Below, in pieces: positions 34,901 through 44,668 of a DNA stretch of 64,000 nucleotides. The stretch is taken from assembly GCA_036245805.1 (NCBI GenBank), contig BTRK01000006.1:41820520-41884519 (forward strand), written 5' to 3'. The stretch is from Pristionchus mayeri. Taxonomy: Eukaryota > Nematoda > Chromadorea > Rhabditida > Neodiplogasteridae. The stretch's first letter is position 1; every line of letters begins with the position of its first letter. The notes below the pieces were generated by a model. It saw only the letters and a list, made by a program, of their open reading frames with translations. It was not told the origin of the DNA and did not search any database. A program made the position numbers and the translations under genes.

Positions 34901-35137
34901 ATTCAGCGGGTTATCTATTCTCTCTCGAATTGACGTCCCTACTCTGTAGTACTGCATCAATTACAGCGCTTGCCGCAATTGGGAAAGAAGGTGTGGTTCG
35001 AAACGACGAGATTGGGAGACGAAGTGATTTATTCACTTCACGATTACACTATTTCTACTGAAGGTTATTCGTGGAGGGAATATCCAAGTGTGCTAACGAT
35101 CAAACACATTTCGCGCGTGAATGAGCCATTTGATTGA
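31967..35137 (+). CDS. F-box protein, intact member of the cluster
   Basis: Seven exons: 31967-32080, 32246-32335, 32387-32512, 32555-32742, 34445-34524, 34567-34766 and 34967-35137. They join in frame to 322 residues. Residues about 13-50 form the F-box (FEQLPKEILWEIIGYRIPEDLNLRLVSR read across the first intron, quoted in parts: LPKEILWEII, LNLRL, VSRVLKKCVDD). The remainder has family blocks LDGNDIRTFCKIL, KFAKYRQIDQLY, ISSQFRTIHIQ, TRKLNKLRITN and LGKKVWFETTRLG, ending SRVNEPFD. F-box proteins recruit substrates to SCF E3 ligases. Exon 5 must use the CTTTGTAG acceptor at 34441-34444; an earlier TCTAG would bring in a TAA. Intron 4 is 1.7 kb because of a TTAA palindrome. Confidence 0.85.
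32829..34389. mobile_element. 1.56-kb TTAA-flanked palindrome with telomere-like repeats, in an F-box intron
   Basis: Ends gagaatcggtaagaatcgacc and ggtccattcttaccgatccg...ctc are inverse copies flanked by TTAA (32825-32828 and 34390-34393). Both arms carry degenerate gcctaa/ttaggc runs (32990-33115 and 34175-34235). Without the element, intron 4 of the F-box gene would be about 140 nt, the usual size here. Confidence 0.88.
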
Positions 35138-35484
35138 AATTGAACAACAGGTTTCGCATTATTATTTGTATAAAAACTTATGTAATATCATGCACGTGTT
35201 GATAGCAACCCGCTCTGTAATCCTCAGTCTCTCACATCTACGAATGCACAACTTCGATAATGCGCTTATCGATTTTCAATGCAAATCGATTGTTCAAACC
35301 GTTATCTTGGGTTGATTCATATATGATCGCGTAAGAATCGGACAATTGTTGGGACAAAATTTCAAATCGCTGAAACAGTGCTATATGTGAGGTCATTTGA
35401 CATGATGAAGAAGATATTTTGTAATTTGCAATTAATGTAAGATGATGATATTTATTACTATTTTGATGAGGTCATTTCTCTATA
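35138..35484. other. Spacer between convergent genes
   Basis: 3' flanking DNA of the plus-strand F-box gene and the minus-strand membrane-protein gene; nothing else is seen. Confidence 0.5.
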
Positions 35485-35900
35485 TCACGCCTCCTCAACT
35501 TTGTCATTAGTTTCGAGCAGAACTGTCGTATCTGGAACTTCCTTCCTCTCCGTTAACTAAAACAAAATTGTGTGGTGTGAATCGTTATTTTCTCACCTTT
35601 CTGCGTGTACAGATGAACGCAAGAATCATAATGCAATTAAGAAGGAGCGAGAACGACAGAATTGCGCCAATTGTGACGATGATCCCGTCTTCAGCCGCCT
35701 TAGGATTGGGATGGACATTGAAGGAGGGATGGGTAGCTGCTGAGCCCTCTACTTGAGTGGTGGAGGAAGGAGGAGTGCGTGGAGAGATGGGAGGAGTGAC
35801 GAGAGGAGGAGAGATGGAGGAAGAAGAAGAAGGGAGGGAGAGAGGAGTTGTGGAAGGAACAGAGGAGGAGGAGGGAGAGGCGACATGCATACAACCCATT
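35485..35900 (-). CDS. Single-pass membrane protein, C-terminal exons
   Basis: Exon 35597-35900 encodes a Ser/Thr/Pro-rich stalk (about 55 residues), a hydrophobic helix (GIIVTIGAILSFSLLLNCIM...) and a basic stop-transfer CTRRK. It splices in frame to 35485-35556, which encodes a short acidic tail ending NDKVEEA and TGA. The mucin-like stalk, TM helix and short tail fit a type I surface protein. The stalk is GA/CT low-complexity at DNA level. Upstream exons must exist because the exon begins after an acceptor in mid-codon. The EGF-like exon at about 38345-38486 is a candidate, with an RTE element inserted between. Confidence 0.65.
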
Positions 35901-36049
35901 CTGCAATGTGAAACTATTATTATAGCGGCAATTTCAATTTTCTAAGCCAACGCAGTTTTTATACAATTTTCATTGTATAGACAATGTCGTATTCTACAAG
36001 GATGTCATCAACTGACGGCAATTCGGTTGATACCCTTCGTGATGATAAC

Positions 36050-36228
36050 TAAAAAAATTTTGCAAAACTACCACAAGAGTATTTTTTGCACGTAGAGAAA
36101 TCTACTGTAAACGTACTGGAGAAGGGAATTTTTTGGTTATCATCCAAGATGGTTACCAACAGAGGGTGATCTTCAGACATAGTGCCCATCTGACCGGTGC
36201 TCCCCGGACAGATGGCATTTGCACTCAT
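36050..36228 (-). other. Possible further exon of the membrane-protein gene
   Basis: On the minus strand a Cys-containing stretch (ECKCHLSGEHRSDGHYV in one frame, NAICPGSTGQMGTM in another) follows directly on the ATG-rich tail of the RTE element. It could be the remainder of an interrupted exon; no clean splice chain was found. Confidence 0.25.
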
Positions 36229-38170
36229 CATCATCATCATAATTTTTATCCAGGTCGAAAAAGAAAACAATAGGGGTCGTACAATAAAAAAAACAAAGAA
36301 ACGAAAGGGAAAATACATTCTTCTTCAATTCTTCATCTTGGTGTAGTCCTCGCATCGCCATCTCTTCCTCTCCACGCTAGGCGGGGTCTGGATGAGCAGT
36401 TCGCTCTCTCCATAGGTCACGATTGAGTGCGTGTCTCTCAGTCAATCCTTTGGTTGCAAAATCCTGCCGGATGCATCTCATCCAAGTCATTCTCGGTCTT
36501 CCCACTGGTCTTCTCCCTGGTGGTTGATATAATTGGATCTTTAAGCATGGGTGATCTCGGTCAAATCTCTTCATATGTCCATACCACCGCAATCTTTTCT
36601 CCCTCACTTTCTCTATTATTGGCGCGATTCCGAACATATCTCTAACTCTTTCATTTCTCACTCGGTCTCTCATTTTTACTCGGCAAATCCACCGAGCCAT
36701 CCTCATTTCCGCCACACTCAATCGTTCTTCCAGTGCCACTGTCATCGCCCAGTTCTCGCTTCCATACATCATCGCTGGACGGATAATAGTTCTGTACGCC
36801 TTTCCTTTCAAACGCATTCTCACTCTCTTATCATGCAATATTCCTGCACTTGCGTTGAATCTTGCCCAGCCACACCGAATTCGGTTACTAACGTCTCTTT
36901 CCGATCCACCGTTCTCATCAATCATCGATCCTAGGTACCGGAATTCATTTACTTTCTTTATCGGTTCACTATTCACATCATTCATGACTCCATTTCCTCC
37001 ACCAATCACCAAAAACTCCGTTTTCTTCGTATTTAATGTGAGTCCTCCCGCCTGCAGCCGCCTCTGTATCTCGTGCACTTTACTCTCCAGTCTTGCAACA
37101 TCTGTGTCAATCAACCACAGATCATCAGCATAAGCCAGACACCACGGTGCACTCCCCATACAGTCTCCCAGAACCGACTCGAGGACGACAATGAACAGCA
37201 AGGGGCTTAGAGCGCTTCCTTGTTGCACACCCACTCTGATTGTAATGTCTTCTATTGGACCGAATGGAGTTCTCACAAAGGCTGTTGCATCCTTGTACAT
37301 TTCTTGAATCAGCTTCTCATACAATTCCGGTACTCCCTTGTCTCGCAGGCTCCTCCATATTTGCCTTCGTGGCGTCCGATCATACGCTTTCTCTAGATCT
37401 ACAAACACCGCAGCTAATCCCTGTCTGAACTCTGTATGCCTTTCAACCAGCTGACTCAATAAAAACATTGGCTCTGATCCATCAACTCCCTCAATCTTCT
37501 ATCCACACATCTCTCAAGGATCTTCATCGAATGAGAGATCAACTTGATTCCTCGGTAATTGCCACAGTCTCTGATATCTCCCTTCCCTTTCAATGGTGTC
37601 ACAATCTCGCTCCTTCGCCATTCCTCAGGCATCTTCATATATCTCAATATTGTATTGAACAATCTGGATAGCCACCAAACTCCGGCCTCTCCTGCTGCTT
37701 TCCACGCATCGACCGGTATTTTGTCTGGTCCATACGCTTTCCTCCAAGGGCATTTTCCAATTGCCCATCTAACTTCTTCCAAGGACCATTCCATTATCTG
37801 CCGATCTACTCTATCACCGTCTTCTAGCCGAGTTTGTGCCTTCTCTACATTCAGGAGTTCGTCAAAGTACTCTTTCCATCTCTCTCTCACTTCTTCCTCC
37901 TTTCTCAGTACTGAACCATCTCGTGCAAATACCATCTTCACCTCTGTCAAATCCTTCTTTGCTCGATCTCGACTCTTTGCAAGACGGTAGATGGCTTGTT
38001 CTCCCTCAGGTCTATCAAGCATTTCGTACAATTCATCGTACGCCTTCATCTTAGCTTCATGAATTGCCCGTCTGCATACCAACTTCTTTCTAACTCGAAG
38101 GGAACCTTCCTTATAAGTTTCTCTCTCGGTTCGATCGTCGACTCTTCGTCGATGTGACACACGTCAGAAG
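36229..38170 (-). mobile_element. RTE-type non-LTR retrotransposon, 5'-truncated
   Basis: Two overlapping minus-strand frames cover a reverse transcriptase. It is followed by a C-terminal region ending HPDPA (stop at 36377) and then by an (ATG)n-like microsatellite tail at about 36226-36240, as RTE elements have instead of poly(A). There is no upstream apurinic endonuclease domain, so the copy is 5'-truncated near 38170. Confidence 0.85.
36377..38160 (-). pseudogene. RTE reverse transcriptase, frameshifted
   Basis: The N-terminal frame (37456-38160) has NYRGIKLISHSMKILERC and the PDKIPVDAWK block. The second frame (36377-37468) has VFVDLEKAYD, GVQQGSALSPLLF and the catalytic AYADD (about 37120), followed by a thumb and a zinc-knuckle-like C-terminus. 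The frames change at about 37456-37470, exactly where the conserved GF.PGRST.DA segment is missing, so a deletion with frameshift has inactivated it. It would otherwise copy the element's RNA at a nicked target. Confidence 0.85.
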
Positions 38171-38344
38171 GCCATACATTAAATCGCTACGTTCCTGAGA
38201 CAGAGACAGAGAAATGAACCAATGGAAGAGATACATGCACTGATCAATCAAAGCCAACTCGATATTGTTTGTCAGCAAATATATTAAAGAAATAAAAATG
38301 GATTAAAAGCCTGAATTGCGTTTGTTCTGCAAAAAAGTATATTT

Positions 38345-38486
38345 AAAAATGAGCGGAGTATCCCCGACAAACGTCGAGGACATTGCAATTGGGGCCGATG
38401 AGTCCATCGGGGCAGTCCCATACGGCATCGCCCTCCTCGTTGAGCGTGCACGAACTGCCATTTGCACACGGAGTCGGACACACCAC
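38345..38486 (-). CDS. EGF-like domain exon
   Basis: After a CCTCAG acceptor the exon reads VVCPTPCANGSSC ... WDCPDGLIGPNC, the C-terminal pattern of an EGF module with the fourth cysteine apparently replaced by Trp. Such modules mediate extracellular contacts. The downstream donor is weak. It probably belongs to the membrane-protein gene at 35485-35900, split by the RTE insertion. Confidence 0.5.
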
Positions 38487-39165
38487 CTGAGGACTGGGAT
38501 TCCTCCCACCCAATTGGGTGTATTTGTATCATTTTCGAGTATGCTTCATGTGCGATATATCACGCCTGTCATGTAAGAAATCGAATAAAATCGGTAGGTC
38601 GGCATTGGAACTTGTAAGTTACAAACAGTTTTAGGCTGTTCACAACATTTGTTTCCGAATAGATTTACATTTCCGAATAGATTTACATCTCTCCATTTGT
38701 TGCACTCTCTGGACCAGTTGAGTTGCGAGATGGCGAAGATATTGGAAGTACATTATGTCCCCTATGACTTACGCATATGAAAAACAGTGCTTTCAAGTGG
38801 AACATTTTTGCACATACCATGAGGAAAAGGTATCATTCAAGCTTGCATACCATCTCATAGTTGATTTCGTGAGCAAGATAACTACAACTGTGGTTGGTAC
38901 GTCAATATTCCTTCGAGTGGACATTGTGTCACTCGAGTAAAGGGCCGGGACGAGCGGACCATCTCTAAATGATATATTTTCTAGGTTTTCTTTTTAGGTT
39001 TTGATTCTGATCACATCGTTCGAAAACGCATTCACCCTATTTGGTACACTGAAGTAATCGGATCACGGTTCGACCAATTTTCAGTCGGATTACAGCTCAT
39101 TTCACAGTGCGCGCGGGAGCGTGCTTCGACATATCGAAATCTCTCACTCATATTGACACTCCAGT
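38487..39165. other. Unassigned spacer
   Basis: Upstream region of the secreted-protein gene; small direct repeats only (ccgaatagatttacat twice at about 38655-38690). No gene recognised. Confidence 0.45.
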
Positions 39166-41916
39166 ATGCGGTTCAGCCTCTTCTGCTTCCTCTTTCTCTC
39201 ACATGTGGCAGGACAGGTGAGAGCTAATTAGTTAATTACCTAACTAATTATCTAATTAACTAATTAACTAATTAGTTAGAGTTAGAGCTGTACTTTGGAA
39301 TTCGGATAATTTTATATTTGGCACAACAAATTCGCGTGCGGTGTATAGAAGAGACCGCGTTTTAGTTTTCTTGAAAATGAATATCAGGTTGATTCATAAT
39401 TTTCGCTATCAGGTTGATTCATAATTTACACTTTTCTATAGTTTACTCGCTTGTTGTTCACTTGTGCTTAGGACTACTTTGGCATTATTTGAGTGACAAT
39501 AGGTGCACATGAAATAACTGTTTTATGTGAATCAATTCCACTTCGTTCTGCTGTAAAAAATATTTTTCGAAAAAGTGACGAATTGTCCGGATTTTGAGTG
39601 GTGTGTTCAATTAGCGAAACCGGCCACCAAATTTCGAATTTGCCTTCATCCCAAATGTGGCTTTTGAATGGAATGCTGAATCTCCACAATTATTTAATTG
39701 TAGCATTCATATAATCTGCTCTTCCACTTCTGCTAAATTTAAGACCACTAGCTCGATCATCAGAAATACGCAGGTCCAAGAAACAAATTTCGCAATATTC
39801 AAGAACTCAAAACTATGGAATTCCTGCCTATCTGGTCAGGCAGTTTCAAGGCTGATTCGATGCACGTCGACTATGAGAATGCCCATTCAAAATACTTTTC
39901 GAAAATAGTGTTGTTGTGGCGCTATCATGATTACGCAATGAGTACCATTCAATCAAATAGGCTGTGCAAAATTTAAAGTTTGTGGCATTTCAGTCTTTGG
40001 CATTCCCGTAGAATCGATTGATCATGTGTGAGTAAAGGTGCGCTATGGAGAGCGCACATGTACTACATATCATGCAAAAGGTATGAGAGAATTGATAAAG
40101 TTCGAACCAAAAAAAAGTTCAAAAACGACAGGCGTGAAATTGGAGCGAAAATTATGAATCAACCTAATAATTTGTCGATATAAACTTATTGTAATTTATT
40201 GCATTGTCATGTTTATGATATGTCATTCCTTCTAAATGTGCCCATCTCAATTGAGGCGATCATTGCCAACTCTTGGCTATGTGACTGGATTGGCATCGAA
40301 GGAGCCTCGAAAGAGATGAAGCACAAGTACAAAACAGTGAGTGATCAACGCCCCTTTTTGTGTTTCATTTAAAATTGAGAAAAAATACTTGAAAATAAAT
40401 TAGAATAGTAAGGATTCGGCATGAACACTATCAGAAAATAATGAGGAGAAAGATGAACATAATGAACAAATGTGATGAGAAATTTGTAAATTAAGTTGGT
40501 CAGTCACCTCAACAATGACAAGACGCTGAAGGCGCAGCAGGAACGAGTGGAAAATTGGATACTGATGCATGCGGAAGACTTGCCAGAACTGCAGAAGCGA
40601 ATCGTGCTTACGGACTCGAACAAGGTAAAAAATAACAAAAAAATGATATATATTCAAGAACAATAAAAAAACATACTTGAGGTCATGGTGCCTCGCATGA
40701 AGCTGCCCGAGACAGAATCCGAGATGCTCGGCACCATTCCCATGAATGATACCGTGGCGAAGCAAGTCATCGAGAACACCATCTACAACACGAAATTCTG
40801 GCTTGGAATGCGCCATCGCGACGTCACCCTCATCAAGGACATCCTGAAGAGGCTGGAAGATGTTGTCGATGAAGAAAAGCTGTACGAGGTACTAGAAATT
40901 TTGAGCTGCAGAAAGCTAGTCTGAACATACCTACCTACTATTCCTGGTACTAGTCGTTCATCCGACCTAACTTCCTCTTCGCAAAACATTTTGGTGCAAA
41001 ACATTAATCATCAAAGATTCACAATCAAAGATGAAAGAAAATAATCCTAGGTTAAGCAGCTGATCTTCTCGGAGGATCGCCGATTCCGCAACTTCTACCG
41101 ACCCCACCACGATGTCATCAAGCAGCTCGCCCTGGCTCGAGTACGAATTATTTTTATTTATTATTGTTGTTATATTATTTAGTTTGAGGACGCAATGTAA
41201 ATAATATCATTGGTCCCTGGCTTTTTTGTATAGGAAATTTGAAAAAATAGACAAGAGGCAAAAAAATGAAAAGAGTAGAGCTGAAGGAGCTATCTCGTAT
41301 GCTAACAGTTGGATGGCCAAGAAGCTTTTTTCCAGCTCTAGTCTAAGTAAGAGTGGGTATATTGTTTTATTTTTCACAGTGGATAAACTCGGTGACCGAA
41401 TAATACGAAAAGAGATGGGGCAATTTAATAGAATCATTCCGTTTTCGTCCTTACCTCAAACGTTCGAGACTCTCGGTCGACTCGAGAGATTGGGTGAAAT
41501 GACGATACGGTGAGGTATATTTCCAGCTCTAGTCTAAGTAAGAGTGGGTATATATGTTTTTATAATTGAACTTAAGTGGGTATAATTGAACTTTTATAAG
41601 TGGGTATAATTGAACTGGACATTTTATAACTCTGCAAGAGGTGAAAAAATTAAATGCTCCAACTTCATCAACGAGTTCAAAAAGAAAGAGTTCTAAAATT
41701 ACCAGTTCCAAAGTGATGCCCAAATAAGAGATTCAACGTCATAGCTCTCATGCGGCTTAGTGCCATTTCCAGATCACGAACACCAATCGCAAGGCCTTCG
41801 CAAGAGATGAGTTTGAGCGGGCAGAGAATAACGACGACGAGAACGAGCCAGGAGACTCGCTGATGCTACTGATGGAGCCCATGGCAGCCGAGTTCTTTGA
41901 GGGTTGCGGAGTGTGA
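39166..41916 (+). CDS. Secreted 233-aa nematode protein of unknown function
   Basis: Six exons, all joined in phase 0: 39166-39216, 40256-40336, 40496-40624, 40682-40888, 41051-41140 and 41773-41916. Exon 1 is a signal peptide (MRFSLFCFLFLSHVAGQ). The mature protein is charged and probably helical, with NWILMHAEDLPELQKRIVL, FWLGMRHRDVTLIKDIL, FYRPHHDVIKQLALAR and an acidic end EPMAAEFFEGCGV. There are only two or three cysteines and no TM helix, so it is likely extracellular. I recognise no family. Introns 1 and 5 are long (1.0 and 0.63 kb) and repeat-rich. A possible poly(A) signal aataaa lies at about 42246. Confidence 0.7.
39217..39295. repeat. TAATTAAC-rich palindromic microsatellite in intron 1
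   Basis: Runs of (c)taattaactaattag in alternating orientation at the start of the first intron of the secreted-protein gene. Confidence 0.6.
41331..41554. repeat. Direct repeat pair, ~33 bp, in intron 5
   Basis: The word ttccagctctagtctaagta...gagtgggtatat occurs at about 41331 and again at about 41522. It brings a second TTTCCAG that could act as a cryptic splice acceptor. Confidence 0.7.
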
Positions 41917-42998
41917 CAACGGCCTCCAATTTTTGTATCACAAGTAGACCTAAACGTTTTGTCATATGGCGTGCACATTCAAACCACTGTTGAATAGAGA
42001 GTTGAAAGAGTGAGAGTTGACTAATCTCTTTCATTCTATCATCGTCCAAACGGTTAATTCGCATTGTGATTTTCAAATGTTCAATTTATTGATGCCACAA
42101 CCCATGTATTCCGTTGTTGCTTCTCCGGAGCTATGTTGCTCCAATTCCATCCATTCTACTCACGAGTCCACATCCAATGTCAGCATTTTCCGAGGTCAAC
42201 ATTTTTTCACCAATACTCTGTCAACATTTTTGTTTCAATTCCGCTCAATAAAGTACGTATTTCACATGCCCAAAATGATCTCGTTGCTCATGAGTTACGA
42301 AAAAAAATAATAGGGAAGTTTTCCACGCTGAACTAACCGAATTCGTCATTTGCACGGTGAAAATTGAGCGGAAGGAGAGGCGTTCATTGAGATTATCCCA
42401 GACGTGTGATCTGCTGAAATATTTTCGATGAATCCATGAGCATGAGCAATACATTGCATTACACAAATGCAATTATGTCGTGGACCGATTACGGTCAAGC
42501 AAAGGACAGTACGAGCACCCATCTATCATTGATTGTTTAGGATACTTCAGAATTCATAGGTTGCTCTCGTCGGATATTCGTAAGCTTTCGGCACACAAAG
42601 GAGCGCATGATTTGGTGTCACCCTCTCGCATGACTTATTCAGTAAGTCGTTGTCTCGAAAACGTCTTACCATTCCTACGCTTTTCCCCTCGACTACTCGT
42701 TCCACGAGTAATAGTCGGTAGGTCGCATGAGAACTATAACGTCATGCCGCCTTTGATGTATTAAAGACGGCATGATGTCATAGTTCTCATTTGAACTAGT
42801 GCCCGTTTCCCATTCCTCCTCCCGGTACAACTGGGAACTTATGCATTGCTCCTACTTGTTATCTTGTCTCGTTGCTTCTCACTAGCCGTATCTCTGCCGC
42901 ACTTTTCTCCCCGTCTGGTCTACATCAAGTGATCTGTCTTCGGAAACAACTTGAGACTCCGCCTCTCTGTCTCTATCTATGTCGAATTGGACACCGTG
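41917..42998. other. Spacer between two plus-strand genes
   Basis: Contains one palindromic hairpin near 42722-42795 and no recognisable exon. Confidence 0.45.
42722..42797. repeat. Hairpin MITE, copy 1 (gcatgaygtcatag family)
   Basis: cgcatgagaactataacgtcatgccgcc is followed closely by its inverse ggcggcatgatgtcatagttctcat-like arm (read in parts), arms about 35 bp. The same design occurs at 44144-44222. Confidence 0.75.
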
Positions 42999-44668
42999 AT
43001 GATGGGAGACGGGAACTACTACTTCAATCGGAAGTCACCGGGGAAGATGAAAAATGGCAATGCAAAGAAGTGAGTATCTTGTTTCCAAAATATCTACAAA
43101 TGTGCTCAGGTCGAAGTGGGGGACGAAGCAGGGCGAGATGAGCAGTACGCCTACGCCCGAGACTCGCTGCCATCCCTCCAGCCCGCCGCTGAGGGAGGGG
43201 GAGTACCGACGTACGAATAACCAGGTCGGTCCCCTCATTTCATAGATTATTTCCCCACTCGACTGTTGGAGAAAGTGCGTGTAATTAAGAAATCGAACTC
43301 TACTTCGAATTCCAACGAGCTTCCCGAGGGTAAAAGAACCATCTCTAGGAATGCGCGCAGAAGTATCGTGATGATTTGTACGTGTCAATTAATGTCCGTT
43401 CAAAGCTATGAGTCACTCGCGCTGTTTTCCTCCGTTTCTCATTTGAGATCTGAAAGTACATGAGAGCTGAGCTAATGGTCGCGTTGGCTTTTCCTGCCAA
43501 CCCATTCCGTGCAAATTTGGGAGCTACTCCGACATGGTTATTACCACATGTGATATAAGCAAAGAACGCCCACGTTCGACTAAATGTCATTTTTTTCACC
43601 GCAGGTATCTGAACTGAAAAAGGGATTGAAATTTCCCGATAACAATGGTTTCTTTGGCGATTGTCGCCGAGAAAAGGTGTACCTAGCACACTACATTCTG
43701 CATGCTTGAGATTGAGAAGAGATACGACGCGGTCTGTTATTGCGCTCAATTCTCGCATCTTAACTGGTATTGAGAGTGTCTAAATGCAGAACCGATCACC
43801 AGAAGTTCGAACTCTTCTGCATGCAAGGAACGTGATTACATCGGAATTTGCTGCATTTGCCCATGCCAGATTAGCCCTAATCTCCGGCAATTAGTTTTCT
43901 CATGTAAAATCCCGAAGGAAACAACGTATCACTGCAATTATTCCGGGAAGGAATGAATCATACGTTGTGAGATCACTCAGCAGATTTAACAGCCACATAG
44001 CCGTCTGGCTTATCCCTCCATTACCAGATGAGAATGCAGGTGGATTGAGTTTGCAGCGGGGAATATTCTTCGTATGGCGAAGAAGGGGGAGTCCCTCTGA
44101 ATGAACGTGTGGGTTGAGCAACAAAAGTATGTTATGTAGGAGCACTAAGTCGGATGATAACTATGACGTTCCGCCTTTGATAGATCAAAAGCGGCATGAC
44201 GTCATAGTCATCATCCAACCTAATATCTTGTGCAGGTGCTGGCGTGGAAGCCCTATCGAGGACCCTGCTACTGCTTCGACGAAAGTGCAGTCAAGAAAGA
44301 TGACGAGGTATGAACAAAATCCGCCTGCAAACATCTCTATTTGAAATTGAAAGATTGCTAAAGCTGCTATTTTTTTATCAGATTTTTTTTACAATTGCTT
44401 TCAAATCTGTTTCAGAAAGTGCAATGAAATAACACTGCGCTCGAGTGATCAAAAAATTGAATAGAAGAATTCATCAAATCATAGGCGATGAAAGATTCAA
44501 GCAGGCCATCTCATATTAAGCTCCGAGTAGTCTGTCTTTGACTGTCTCCGAAAAATGGACGCGGCATGAGTGAAATCATTGCAGATTACCCGCAAGCTGC
44601 GCATCGCCTTGCACGACGAGATATGTGTGGGATCGACGCTCGATCTGCCCCGAGGCATCTACATCTGA
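42999..44668 (+). CDS. Small 113-aa protein of unknown function
   Basis: Exons 42999-43069, 43110-43224, 44236-44307 and 44585-44668 keep frame through three introns. The protein starts MMGDGNYYFNRKSPGK, has a Ser/Pro/Thr stretch with REGEYRRTNN, then VLAWKPYRGPCYCFDESAV, and ends DLPRGIYI. There is no signal peptide or TM helix, so it is probably intracellular unless an upstream exon is missing. No family recognised. Intron 2 carries a hairpin MITE. Confidence 0.6.
44144..44222. repeat. Hairpin MITE, copy 2
   Basis: aagtcggatgataactatgacgt is mirrored by acgtcatagtcatcatccaac, with the cores ccgcctttgat / gatcaaaagcgg. It matches the hairpin at 42722-42797 in layout and core. It lies in intron 2 of the 113-aa protein gene. 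Confidence 0.8.

Noticed and set aside
35700..35945. Frames on both strands in GA/CT-rich DNA
   Set aside because: Shadows of the Ser/Thr/Pro-rich stalk of the membrane protein.
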